Of a DNA stretch of 64,000 nucleotides, positions 1-10,810 are shown piece after piece (the stretch's first letter is position 1; every line of letters begins with the position of its first letter). Made by a program: the position numbers and the translations under genes. Origin of the DNA: Welwitschia mirabilis (lineage: Eukaryota > Gnetophyta > Gnetopsida > Welwitschiales); the NCBI GenBank assembly GCA_051453625.1, contig JBOZIK010000001.1, forward strand, positions 44,096,012 through 44,160,011. The letters run 5' to 3'. The notes under the pieces are model-generated. The model had not been told where the DNA came from, searched no databases, and saw only the letters and a list, made by a program, of their open reading frames with translations.

Positions 1-72
1 ACAACTAGGTTTGTATCATTAATGAGGACTAAGCTAAAACAACTTTCACTTTGTCTTTTGAAACATTTACCT

Positions 73-1003
73 TTAGATACATGCCTTTTGGACTTTGTAA
101 TACTCCTGATACTTTTTAACATGCAATAATGGATACCTTTTTTGATATGTTAAAGGATTCAATTAAAATTTTTATAAATGACTTCTCAATCTATGATCAA
201 AACTTTGAACAAATCTTAAAAAGGTTAGAGAAAGTCCTTGATAGATGCATTAAGAATGGATTATATTTGAGTTGGGAGAAGAGTTTTTTCTTAGTTGATA
301 ATGAAATTGTCTTAGATCATAACATTTCAAGCAAAGGAATTAGGATGGAGCCTAAAAAAGTGAGTATTATTAAAAATCTAACTCCTTCAACAAATGTAAA
401 ACAAGTTTAAATTTTTTTATTTGGTTTCTATGATTTTTATCATCATTTTATTTAGGATTATGCTAAAATTTATAAACCTCTTCACTCGTTACTTAAAAAA
501 GAAGCTAAATTTCAATGGAATAAAACTTGTTAGTTTAGTTTTGAAACACTTAAAATCTCTTTCATACCTATTATAATGGGAACCGATTAGAATAAAAATT
601 TTGGGGTTAATGTATGATTCTAATAATATTGCTATGGATGATGGACAAAAGTATAAAAATGATTTTAAAGTTATATCTTATTATAGTAAGACTTTATCTA
701 AAGCTCAACCAAATTATACTACTACTGAGAAAGAAATGTTAGTAATAATTTTTTACCTTAAACGCTTAGACACTATCTTTTAGGCTTTTATAAAAATGTT
801 TATACTAATCATGCAGCTATTAGAAATCTTATGACTAAGAAAGATTCTAGTGATAAACTCATTAAAAAGATCCTCCTCATGCAAGAATTTAATCTGACCA
901 TCATTGATAAAGTAGGAAAACATAAAAGTATAGCAAATCATTTGTCACATCTTTCTTCTTCTCTTGATGATCTTATGATTAATGATTCTTCTCTAAATGG
1001 ATA
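73..1003 (+). pseudogene. Reverse transcriptase and RNase H remnant of copy 1
   Basis: The RT frame contains MPFGLCNTP at about 82-108, then a stop where other elements have Gln, then the catalytic-box region FINDFSIY near 169-192. The usual second-strand catalytic motif is F/Y-x-DD; here the first Asp of the pair is Asn, so the active site is lost. The frame stays open to 408 (thumb-like SSKGIRMEPKKVSIIKNL region) and then breaks. RNase H follows, shown by FKVISYYSKTLSKAQPNYTTTEKEMLVI at roughly 661-750. A connection region (TNHAAIRNLMTKKDS) follows to about 1000. Stops at 408, 531 and 588 and frame shifts after 600 make it a pseudogene. Confidence 0.85.
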
Positions 1004-1030
1004 ACTTTTTATTATATATTTTACTCATTC

Positions 1031-1118
1031 TTCTTCTTGGTATGTTAACATAATTAATTATTTTATTATCATACTTCTTCTTGGTATGTTAACATAATTA
1101 ATTATTTTATTATCATAA
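1031..1118 (+). repeat. Perfect 44-bp tandem duplication
   Basis: The unit beginning TTCTTCTTGGTATGTTAACA at 1031 is repeated at once from 1075. The two units are identical over about 43 bases, and the matching place in copy 2 (about 58238) has a single unit. The duplication therefore arose in copy 1 and is young compared with the decay around it. Confidence 0.9.
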
Positions 1119-1289
1119 AAACACCATGACATTGAACTCATAATCTAAAAAACCTTTTCTCCATAGAATAGATAATTATGAATGGATAGAGCCACATCTT
1201 TACCATAGGTAAAAAGACCACACCATAAAAAAGTTGTATGCCTGAATCGAAAAAAATCAAACATCCTTCATCTTTACCATGGTAGCATT

Positions 1290-2489
1290 TGTGGAGGTCA
1301 TTTTCGTGGATGGAAAATAGCAATGAAAATTCTTCATTCTGGTTTTTATTAGCCTAGTCTTTTTTAGGACTCTTTTCATTTTGCTAGAAGCTATAATTCT
1401 TGTCAATGTTATGGTGATCTTATTCATTCTCATGAGATGCCCTTTAAACCTATTTTTGAATGTGAACATTTTAATTATTGGGGAATTGATTTTATAGGTT
1501 TTATTAAATCACCTTATAATGATAAGAACTACATCTTAGTGGTTGTTGATTATGTTACTAAATGGGTTGAAGCTATTTCTACTTTTACGAATGTCAAATT
1601 GTTTGTACTTTTATTAGAACTTGTATTTTTTAACATTTTGATTTTTCTAAAATTATCATTAGTGATCAAGGTACTTATTTTATTAATTAACTTTTTAGGA
1701 AACTTTTTTTTATCCATTGGAATTAAACATAGAGTAGCTTTTGCTTATCATCCACAAACCAATGGTCAAGCTAAAAATGTAAATAGAGAAATAAAGAAAA
1801 TACTATAAAAACTTGTCTTTGTTAATGAAAAATTTTAGGCTTCTAAGATTAACTATGTTCTTTGGGCTTACTATACTACTTGGCATAATTCTCTTGATTT
1901 TTCATCTTATCAACTTATAAATGAAAAATTTTGTGTTTTACCTGTTAATGTATATTATAACTCTTATAGTTCTTCCCCTTAACTTAATCTTGTAGACCTT
2001 CATGAAAATATTAAAAATAGATTAGCCCAACTTAATTACTTAGATGAAAAATGTACTAATACTATACATCATCAACTTATTCACAAATCCCAAGCTAAGT
2101 TCAAACATAATAAAAAGTTACTTTGTAAAATGTTCAAACCTGGTTAACTTGTTTTTTAATACAATACTAGAGTACATCTTTTATACAATGAGTTGACCTC
2201 TAAATCATTAGGTTATTATCTTCTACAGTAAGTACATTCTAATGGCTCTATTAATATTTTTGAATTAGAAACTTCAAAAATTTAATGGATAAAGGTTAAA
2301 AATATATGGAAAGTACATTCTAATGTCTCTTTTGAGATTTATGACTTAGATACTAAGGAGATTTAGAAAGTTAATGGATAAAAGTTAAAAATATATCAGA
2401 AACCATTTGATGCAACCTTGAACATGATAGAAGCAAGTGTTTTTGAGGTTCCCCTCAATGGGAAGAACTTCCCCCTTATCATTTTCTGA
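1290..2489 (+). pseudogene. Integrase remnant of copy 1
   Basis: The N-terminal zinc-binding part is degraded. Near 1327 the motif ILHSGFY is followed by a stop at the usual Trp, and the first Cys of the distal CxxC pair reads Tyr. The catalytic core starts near 1437 with MPFKPIF and WGIDFIGF and includes VVVDYVTKWVEA (first catalytic Asp region). The second Asp region (ISDQGT) near 1660 is frame-shifted. The third part reads AYHPQTNGQAKNVNREIKK to a stop at 1806. The C-terminal domain continues in pieces to a stop at 2487-2489, matching the end of copy 2 at 60111. Stops mostly replace Gln or Trp. The C-terminal module is duplicated (see 2230-2399). Confidence 0.85.
2230..2399 (+). repeat. 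Imperfect tandem duplication of the integrase C-terminal segment
   Basis: Two adjacent units, 2230-2309 and 2310-2399, both start AAGTACATTCTAATG and both end with a GGATAAA(G)GTTAAAAATATAT stretch. Copy 2 has only one such unit near 59936-60021. The units differ at many places, so the duplication is older than the 44-bp one at 1031. Confidence 0.75.
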
Positions 2490-2816
2490 ATTCTCTCTTA
2501 GCTTATTCCTTGGTGAATGTTATAATATCACTTAATAATTACTAACTTGACTTATGTGTTTACTTTATGAAGTTTCTATGCTTAGTATTCATACTTAGGC
2601 ATTTTTACAATGATAAAATTGGATTCATCCAATCTTGAGACATTCACATGCTTATGAACTTCATTTTAAAGGAAGATGCCTTGGTTTTTGTGCTTTCTTT
2701 TTAATGTGTAAGATCTTTGATTTTTTACATCTATTTTTTTATGTCTTTCATCTCATTTCTTTACCTTCATATTTTTAACTATGTGATCATGTGGGAATTA
2801 TTTGTGTAAATCAAAC

Positions 2817-2862
2817 AGAGAGAAAGAGAGAGAGGGAGGAAGGGGGGGAGGGAAGAGAGAGA

Positions 2863-2925
<63 letters not shown>
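2817..2925 (+). repeat. GA microsatellite at gap edge
   Basis: An almost pure purine tract with a long (GA)n run. Matching (GA)n sits on the far side of the gap at 3559-3582. Copy 2 has only a short GA-rich patch at the same place (about 60433-60450), so the array expanded in copy 1. Confidence 0.95.
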
Positions 2926-2962
2926 TATAATAAAAATATTTATTATGTCTATGATAAAAAAC

Positions 2963-3558
2963 NNNNNNNNNNNNNNNNNNNNNNNNNNNNNNNNNNNNNN
3001 NNNNNNNNNNNNNNNNNNNNNNNNNNNNNNNNNNNNNNNNNNNNNNNNNNNNNNNNNNNNNNNNNNNNNNNNNNNNNNNNNNNNNNNNNNNNNNNNNNNN
3101 NNNNNNNNNNNNNNNNNNNNNNNNNNNNNNNNNNNNNNNNNNNNNNNNNNNNNNNNNNNNNNNNNNNNNNNNNNNNNNNNNNNNNNNNNNNNNNNNNNNN
3201 NNNNNNNNNNNNNNNNNNNNNNNNNNNNNNNNNNNNNNNNNNNNNNNNNNNNNNNNNNNNNNNNNNNNNNNNNNNNNNNNNNNNNNNNNNNNNNNNNNNN
3301 NNNNNNNNNNNNNNNNNNNNNNNNNNNNNNNNNNNNNNNNNNNNNNNNNNNNNNNNNNNNNNNNNNNNNNNNNNNNNNNNNNNNNNNNNNNNNNNNNNNN
3401 NNNNNNNNNNNNNNNNNNNNNNNNNNNNNNNNNNNNNNNNNNNNNNNNNNNNNNNNNNNNNNNNNNNNNNNNNNNNNNNNNNNNNNNNNNNNNNNNNNNN
3501 NNNNNNNNNNNNNNNNNNNNNNNNNNNNNNNNNNNNNNNNNNNNNNNNNNNNNNNNNN
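2963..3558. other. Assembly gap (596 N)
   Basis: Run of N inside the GA microsatellite; unknown sequence. Reading frames spanning it are artefacts. Confidence 1.
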
Positions 3559-5436
3559 GAGAGAGAGAGAGAGAGAGAGAGGAGAATAACATGATTTATT
3601 ATGTCTATGCTAAAATACATGGTTACCATAATGTCCTACTGTACTTAGGTAAATTTTTTTAAAAGGAACTTTTAGCAATGTTGGTGGTTGTACAAACTCC
3701 ACTAGGGGGTTAGTTGGTCATGCTTCACAATCCCTTACTTCTCTAACTATGGCTGCACTCCCCTCATTATAGAAAGTAGTAATAAAACTTTGAGGCTATG
3801 GGATCAGTGGTGTTCCTGGTGTCATCAGAGACATTACTTATTTCTTAGATTCTTAGAATTCCCATATGATAATTTCAATTTTAAGGATTTGAATGTGTTT
3901 TGAAGTGTGAGTAGTTAAGTATGTTTCTAATCATCTTTTGGTCTTATCATTCATTATATTAAGCATTGATCTATAATATCATTATAATCACTACGTTTTC
4001 GAATAAAACTTTATAAATTCAATACATTTTATCATGCATCTTTATTTAGATGATTTTATAATGTCTTCTATGGGACTTTATTAGGCTAAAATTTAGGATA
4101 GGTAAGCTATCTTCTTCATGTTCCTTATGTCTATTTTTGTTTTGTATTTCTTTGATTCTTTAGTTTGTTATTTTAAAGTCATTTTTATACTTTTTTATCA
4201 ATATTTAGAACCTTATCATTTAGTAGTTTCTTTCTTTATATTTTCATTTTTACCTTTATTGTTTTATTAGTAAAAAGTTGATTTTCCTTTAGCATTTTAA
4301 TTAGATGATCTTCTCTTACTCTTAGATGAATTCTTCACAATTTTTATGAGAGTCCTTTAAGTATTTTTAATTTTTATATATTTTCATTATTCTTTTTAAG
4401 GTCTGACACATTTATTTAGTTTTTTTTTATAGGTTTCAATCTACTTAGTGCATTTTCATCATCCTATCTTTTGATTTCTTTGAGTTTTTCTTGTCTCCCT
4501 TATTCCTTACAATTCTTCATCATTTCCTATTTTTTGCCTTTTTTAATAAAATATAATACCTTCATGATAATATCTGAGCCTAACTTGATTGACTGACATC
4601 TTCATTTTTCTCAAACTTTTTAAAGTTCCATCATCCACTTGATCATCTGGATGACATGGAAAACAATAGCTGAGATTTTTCTAACAGTCATCCTAGGTTG
4701 TCGTCAAGATGATGCAACTAGACGATAGTGTAATAAAATTTGCAAGTGAGTTTCTTTTCTCATTTTTCTTTCATTCTCTATTTTTTTGGTCCATTTATCT
4801 AAGAGATGATAGTTACTATGATTGCTACTGATGTTGTAGGACTTTTCCTAGTTAGATTAGTGCCTTGGATTACGAATTTTTAATGAATTTTGCAAAATGA
4901 GGCATGTTTTTCTCTCCCTTATTATTTTCAATTTTTTCTCCCATTTTTGGATCTTTTAGCATGTCATTTTTATGTATATTGTTCAGTTTCATGTGTTGTT
5001 TGATTTGGAACTTTTCATAGCATATTTTACAAAATATCTCAAATTATGTATTTTATGAGGTATAAAGCTCGTCGTACTAATCAATTTATTCTAAAGGACC
5101 ACTACATTTTGACTTATGATTTTTAACAAAACGCAGTTTGAAGTTAAAAACTTGATTTGAACATTTTCATTTTTTACCTTATGTGAGGTCCACTACTTTT
5201 ATACCTTTTAACTTTTCTCATATTTTTCATTTTTTTTGCAAGATTAGGTAATATGGAACACATTTATACTCTTGAGAAGAGGCATGACAAAGTATTATGA
5301 TTTTTATACATTAAAAACCAATATATAAGTTCATTTCGAGTATATATGCTATCTCCACTTAATCTCACATGACGTGTTTTACGTTTTTAACTAATTATGT
5401 CATGTCCAAGTAGAAAGATATAGACCGAGGTAAAAG

Positions 5437-6624
5437 ACAAGGTAGTAGAGTAAGAAGTGGGTCCATTAGCATTACCAAAGGTTAAACAGGTAGAGTCAGT
5501 CCATCCTCCACCTCACTGGAATAGGTCTTTTGATTTAGATATCTACCATTCATGTAAAGAGACATTTTTGAGACTTCATGAGACAATTAAAGCTAAAGTG
5601 GAATCAAAGATTGATAGATCTACATCTCTAATGAATTATAAATACATAGGGAATATATTACATTTCAAGGACTAGAGAATTTTACGATATGATACATATA
5701 AAGCAGTGTCTTGAGTCTTGTGACTAACTTGTTGACATGATCGTAGCTACATTCATTATCATGAGATAGCGATTCTCCTAAATTACATTAATGTTTTTAC
5801 TGATCTAGATGGCATTGTAAGTACTCATATCCACTTAGCTGATGATACAGAGAAGTTTCATGCTTAAGCACAGCATTAGATATTCTAGTTGATCTAACTA
5901 CTGATAGGCAGGGAGTTTTGATGATATAGTTATCACCTACCTGTTAGATTCTTCATAGAGCACTAATTCATAATATTAGCCTATCATTCCATGACAGTCA
6001 TGCTATGGTTGTACACCTTCAGATACTAACAATGTTTAGGTAGGGTAAGTAGATGAATTTACTAACTTTCATTTAGAGAAGACTCAGGAGTATGATCGAG
6101 GCAGTACAACTACAAATTCTAGGATATCCTTGCCTCCTCTTAGCCATGTTCAAATGCTTCAGTATACCTGAGCTTGTTGGCAAGTATAAATTCACACATA
6201 TCCAAACTTTAGCTTATTACTATAGAACATGAGCATTTAGATACCAAGAGAGGCAAAAAGACCCTAAGTATATCGACCTATGGTCAACATCACTATTGAG
6301 CATATTATGCTCTCCTTGCAGAGATGACACACAGCATCATAGAGATAGTAGGCTAAGGCATAATCATATTTGAGTAGAAGATCTCCATAATTAAGAGGAG
6401 AGTACAGCACACTGAGGAGTAGTTGGTTGACATGCATTAGCACATATTACATATCAAGCACAATGTGATAGTTGACCTTTCAGAGGCACTTAGAGTGTAG
6501 GGAAATGAGATAGTATGCACCATTACAACATTAATAGACCATCATTTCTCTATAGATCCTGAGCATTCTTCTTCTTCTCCACCTACACTTGTGTCTGTTG
6601 CACATTAGGAGTTCATTATAACTC
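5437..6624 (+). pseudogene. Extra ORF of copy 1 in the env-like position
   Basis: Coding-like but stop-ridden sequence between the spacer and the polypurine tract. The longest open part is 5457-5675 (72 codons, no ATG start), containing HPPPHWNRSFDLDIYHSC. Collinear sequence lies at 62279-63540 in copy 2, with matching phrases such as the SHALIMHL-like block (about 5995-6010 versus 62880-62900), MPPLS (about 6130 versus 63017) and the end just before the polypurine tract. Known Athila elements carry an env-like ORF here. I see no clear signal peptide or transmembrane segment because the frame is broken too often. The role is unknown; host-gene capture or a structural protein are alternatives. 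Confidence 0.6.
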
Positions 6625-6635
6625 AAGGAGGGGAG
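6625..6635 (+). other. Polypurine tract of copy 1
   Basis: AAGGAGGGGAG lies directly before TGATTTATT, which matches the start TGATTTTGT of the copy 2 3' LTR after its own purine tract. The position fits plus-strand priming. A second purine-rich run followed by TGTTAATATTG near 6850-6857 is a weaker alternative LTR start. Confidence 0.65.
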
Positions 6636-8334
6636 TGATTTATTATGATTGTATTATGTATCTTCCACTTGTAGATTGTATAAAATCTCATGGTATTTAT
6701 ATAGACATATCATTTACTAAGTATCATCATGGTATACATTCTTAATGCTGATATGTCATGCATATCTTTTACATATCATTTTTAACACTTTATAATTAAG
6801 ATTTTTCTTATGTTATACATGATTATTTTGTAGTACCTACAATACATTTGAGTGGAGGGATGTTAATATTGATGCATTTTAATGTTTATTTTTCTAAAAA
6901 AATTTTCACAAGCTTCTATTTTTCAAGACCAATTATTAAGCTTGTTATCCTCGTTATTGTTCAGATGACCACCAGGATGATAGCATAGCCACTTACACTA
7001 CATAAGTGAAACATTTAATTACTTATTTTTAATAATTCTATTATACATTCTGAGATTCTTGAGATTATTTCAGAGTTTACTTCACAGTTTTTTAGTTGAT
7101 TTATTATTAGCCAATTTAGCTTGCAATTATGGTTATTAGCCTAGTTTTGTTAGGGACTGACAAGACTAGGTGAGGAACTATGTTGAGCTGCTAGATTATA
7201 TGTACTTAATAGAATATTTTAAGTATTTTTATAGGATATTAGATAGGTTTATGCTGAGTTTCGATGATAATGAAGAGCTAAGATAAGTAATACAAAAACA
7301 TGCAATCTTCATCACATTTGACAACATTTTGAAGCAAATTATAATACTTCCTATCTGAAGCAGTAATCCTATAATAAAAGAGGCTAATCTAACACAAATA
7401 ATTATATGGACGACAGAATTACTTATGCTGATGAGGACACTTACTGGACTAATGTGGTAGCTAATGTAAAACTTGTATTATGTGACATTCTCTCCTATGA
7501 TGTCAACACAACTAGTATGCATGGTTGTTCGGGTTTTTATCACATCTGATAGTGTTCATTGTTTTTAGAATCTATTTTATAATAAATACCTCCTTTGCCT
7601 CGACTTTGATTTTATCATCTTTGGCATAAAAAATTCTTGTAACAAGAGATCAAAGGATAAGAGATCCATCCTTTGTTATTTAGAGAGATGTCTTCTTTAA
7701 TGTTGGGCTGCATATCCTTCATTGAGATGCTACTGCTTTGTAACATGGATGTTGGTTTGACTTAATTAAAACTCTATTTTTATTTTCATATCATTTGTTA
7801 TGTGCATCTCCCTTATGATTTATGTTGCTTTTGGTTCCGTGACAGCTTCATCTATGATATAGATCATGAGAGAAACCTTTGTTAAAGTTGACATTATTAG
7901 TTTAGGTGCATCGTATTTCATTTCCTAGATTAACTTTGCACTATTTTTATATTCTGTTCAATGCATATGATAGCCTAGGTTGCTTTTGGTCCAATGATGG
8001 CTTTTCTTAATTAATCTAGATTATAAATGGCAAATCTCTATGATAAGTTGATTTGGTAATCAGATAGATGTTATATTTAGAATAGAACTTGCATTTCATT
8101 TGCATAGTGTATTTATTTATATTGTTATTTTGCATTATTATTATTCTACTTATAGCTTACATAAGTATTTCATTTTGAAATTAATTTTCTTTCTTTTTAC
8201 TTGTGCCTTCGATGGAATTACAACATTTAGATCACTCCCATCTATATTAGCATGTTGTGTTATGTAATATATATTTTTGTAGTTTTTAGGTTTTGTTTGA
8301 GGACATAACATTTATACAAATACGCACCATAATA
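6636..8334 (+). repeat. 3' LTR of copy 1 (about 1.7 kb)
   Basis: The 5' edge follows the polypurine tract and matches copy 2 over its first 75 bases. The 3' part (about 7175-8334) aligns with the copy 2 5' LTR (about 51000-52108), for example the AGAGATGTCTTC block at 7682 and 51622. The end is set by CACCATAATA at 8325-8334, aligned to CACCACAACA just before the primer-binding site of copy 2. A TATA-like TTATAATAAATA lies near 7578. About 470 bp (roughly 6711-7175) has no counterpart in copy 2. Confidence 0.7.
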
Positions 8335-10399
8335 ATAACCAAGCCCATAATTATACATGTAACTATGCATTGTAAGGATGATTTTGATTACATAGGCTTT
8401 TTTATTTCTAAAGTTTAACTCAAGCATTTCGTAGACACATTCATGATGCCATTTATGGTTTTCACCATAATGTGGACTCATAAAAAAAACCTTAGCCTTT
8501 CGAGTTTTCAAGAAAAAAGGAGTTGTGATGTGCTACGGCCAAATAGCATAGTGATGTGTTGAATCATCACATTTGATTTCGTGAAGGACAGGTAGACAAG
8601 TTACAACATCATATCTACATGAACATAATAATACTATGATGTTAATGGCATCAAGATAAATATAATGCAGTCAAGAAAAAATATCAATAGGGGACTAGAA
8701 AATCCCTATTGTTAGTGGAGAGCTATCACAAAGCTTCATTGTATTATTATAGGTTTGCATCTTACATTCTTGAATTGATTTATTTCTACACTTTAAATTT
8801 TTAATTTTAACATTCTTAGTTTACATGATAAGTGTTTATGAAAATGTCTTCAATTATAAAATCTGGTTATTACGTTTAATTCATTATCTCCAAGGAAATA
8901 TGATTCTAACAAGGACAACTTCTCTTTGTATGATGAACATAAAGTTTAAACCCAAATCTATAACTTATTTAAAATAAAGATATGTTATTAAAAATAGACC
9001 CTTACTACTTTCATCATCTTTGATCATCCATTGGTAGACCTTATGGAGCATCTTAAGATAGCACACATTTATAACTTAAGAGATTTAGCTTTACTCCTAT
9101 TAAATTATATTGGATGTGGAAGAAACATATATGATTTTAGATTGATGTGTATACACTGGAATCAACTATCTATATTTCCAAAAAAAACCTTTGAAAATCA
9201 TGGAATTAATTAAAGTAAGTAAATTTATGGAGCTAATAATGAGATCAAGAAATTAGATGAAAATTACGAGGCTAAATAATGACATTTAAACCATAGATTA
9301 AGTTAACCATCTAAAACTTTTACATAGGCTATTTTTCACCTTAATTTATGAACAAAAGAATCAAAGTCTTGAGTAGTAGATTTCCCTTTTAATATGTTTT
9401 ATACATTTTCATGTGATCAAATACATCAATAGGATAAATGGTTGTGTTTGATCATGAATAGAGAAACTACATGTATAATATTCTTATGGCTTACAATAAC
9501 ACCATATTAGTGAGTGACAAACATGCAATAAGCAGTTATCACATTTTGATGCCATCAGAAGAGCTACTCATCCACCATTATAATTATATTAGATGAAGAA
9601 GGGGATTCATAAGAAATGGATACTAAATTGTATTTTTAATATAAGATAAAACTTTTATAATACATGATATTCATTATTAGAGTTTGAATCTATATAGTTT
9701 ATATATATTTTAAATTTAGAAATATCAGAGCTTTATTTTGCATTATTTGATAATATGACTTATGTATATTCTTAGTATGCGTTAATGAAAATCATGACTC
9801 CTTGTTACCTATATTTGTTTCTAAATTTTAAATGCTTTTATCACTTCTATTGTTCCATGAACAAATATTGAATTTCAATTACAAAATAGAATACAACGAT
9901 ACATAATTTCAAAATAAAATAAACATGATAAATTTATTTCATCATGTGACAAGGGATCATCATAGTATAGGAAGTGGCTATCATAACTATTTAAAGTTAC
10001 CTTTTTATGATGTATTTTTAATAATATTTGGTAAAATTAGAATAATATAATGAGATTTTATCATTAAAAGGGTAATTTTATGAGAATAAACTTTTAAAGT
10101 AATATTTTTATCTTTTTATTTTTATAATTTTTATAAAATTTGATGTTTTTTTAATTGCAATTATTACTTAATAATAGGATGTGATAAGATATTTAATGAT
10201 ATTTTATGCCTTAGATAGATTTATCACAAAGTTCCACATGGCAATAAAAGACAACTCCACATTTATCATGTGGCAACAAAGGGGGAATGCTTGTTATACA
10301 AGGAAATAGCTATAACTTGATAATACATAAGGATGTCTCAATACATTTCTCAGTAATGATAGTAGGAAACAAGATCTTAAGGACCATAAATAAAGAGGA
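8335..10399. other. AT-rich intergenic DNA, no gene recognised
   Basis: Flank beyond the copy 1 LTR. The open stretches at 8260-8511 (minus) and 9031-9213 (plus) are short and show no recognisable domain. I see no coding signal that stands out from the background. Confidence 0.6.
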
Positions 10400-10710
10400 T
10401 CCATTAATTTTAGTTAAAGAATGATTATTTCTCAATAATGAAGAAAGAAGCATTATTATAATTTATTGCATGACATGAAGAAGCAATAAAATTGTTTTAT
10501 CATAGAGCAATGAGAAATTGCAAAGAGATAGGTATTTGAGATTGTTGCATGGCAATTGATAGAAGATGAAGAGTCAAGTATTTTAAATTATTATTAGAAA
10601 ATAAAAAAATACACAAAGATAGATGTCTCAGATTATCACATGGCAATGATAGAATATAAAGAGGTAAGAATTTTAGATTACCACTTGGTGATAATAAAAA
10701 ACAAAAACAT
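10400..10710 (+). repeat. Degenerate tandem array, period about 45 bp
   Basis: Units begin at about 10489, 10535, 10581, 10626 and 10671, each a variant of TTTTAGATTATCACATGGCA followed by an A/G-rich stretch. An earlier unit is visible near 10443. The array runs into the N gap at 10711, which probably broke assembly. Confidence 0.7.
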
Positions 10711-10810
10711 NNNNNNNNNNNNNNNNNNNNNNNNNNNNNNNNNNNNNNNNNNNNNNNNNNNNNNNNNNNNNNNNNNNNNNNNNNNNNNNNNNNNNNNNNN
10801 NNNNNNNNNN
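10711..10810. other. Assembly gap (100 N)
   Basis: Run of N at the end of the 45-bp array; the round number suggests a placeholder length. Confidence 1.

Larger units (their letters stand above)
2490..5436 (+). other. Long non-coding spacer between pol and the extra ORF of copy 1
   Basis: No sustained reading frame is visible. The stretch is collinear with 60112-62278 of copy 2: the match after the pol stop (AAGGAAGATGCCTT at 2671 and 60295), the block around 3650-3840 against 60540-60720, and the TGAGCCTAACTT block at 4577 against 61420. It is therefore part of the element, not a later insertion. It contains a GA microsatellite and an assembly gap. Confidence 0.75.
1..8334 (+). mobile_element. 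Decayed Ty3/gypsy (Athila/Tat-type) retrotransposon, copy 1, 5' part outside window
   Basis: The window opens inside the reverse transcriptase. In order follow RT, RNase H, integrase, a spacer of about 2.9 kb, an extra ORF, a polypurine tract and a 3' LTR. The whole stretch is collinear with the second element at 57200-64000, which fixes strand and boundaries. The integrase core wording (WGIDFIG, then YHPQTNGQA, then NREIK) and an ORF between pol and the 3' LTR are typical of the Athila/Tat lineage. There is no sign of an integrase chromodomain. Every domain carries stops or frameshifts, so the copy cannot move by itself. The lineage is inferred from motifs; the Ty3/gypsy class is certain from domain order. 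Confidence 0.85.

Noticed and set aside
1138-1469. Minus-strand frames over the integrase N-terminus
   Set aside because: Antisense shadows; the plus strand matches integrase.
2798-3629. Long open frames on both strands across the first gap
   Set aside because: They consist of N and of (GA)n, which reads as Arg-Glu or Leu-Ser runs. No coding content.
5437-6624. Assignment of the extra ORF as a true envelope gene
   Set aside because: Position fits, but no signal peptide, cleavage site or membrane anchor is readable, so only the position is claimed.
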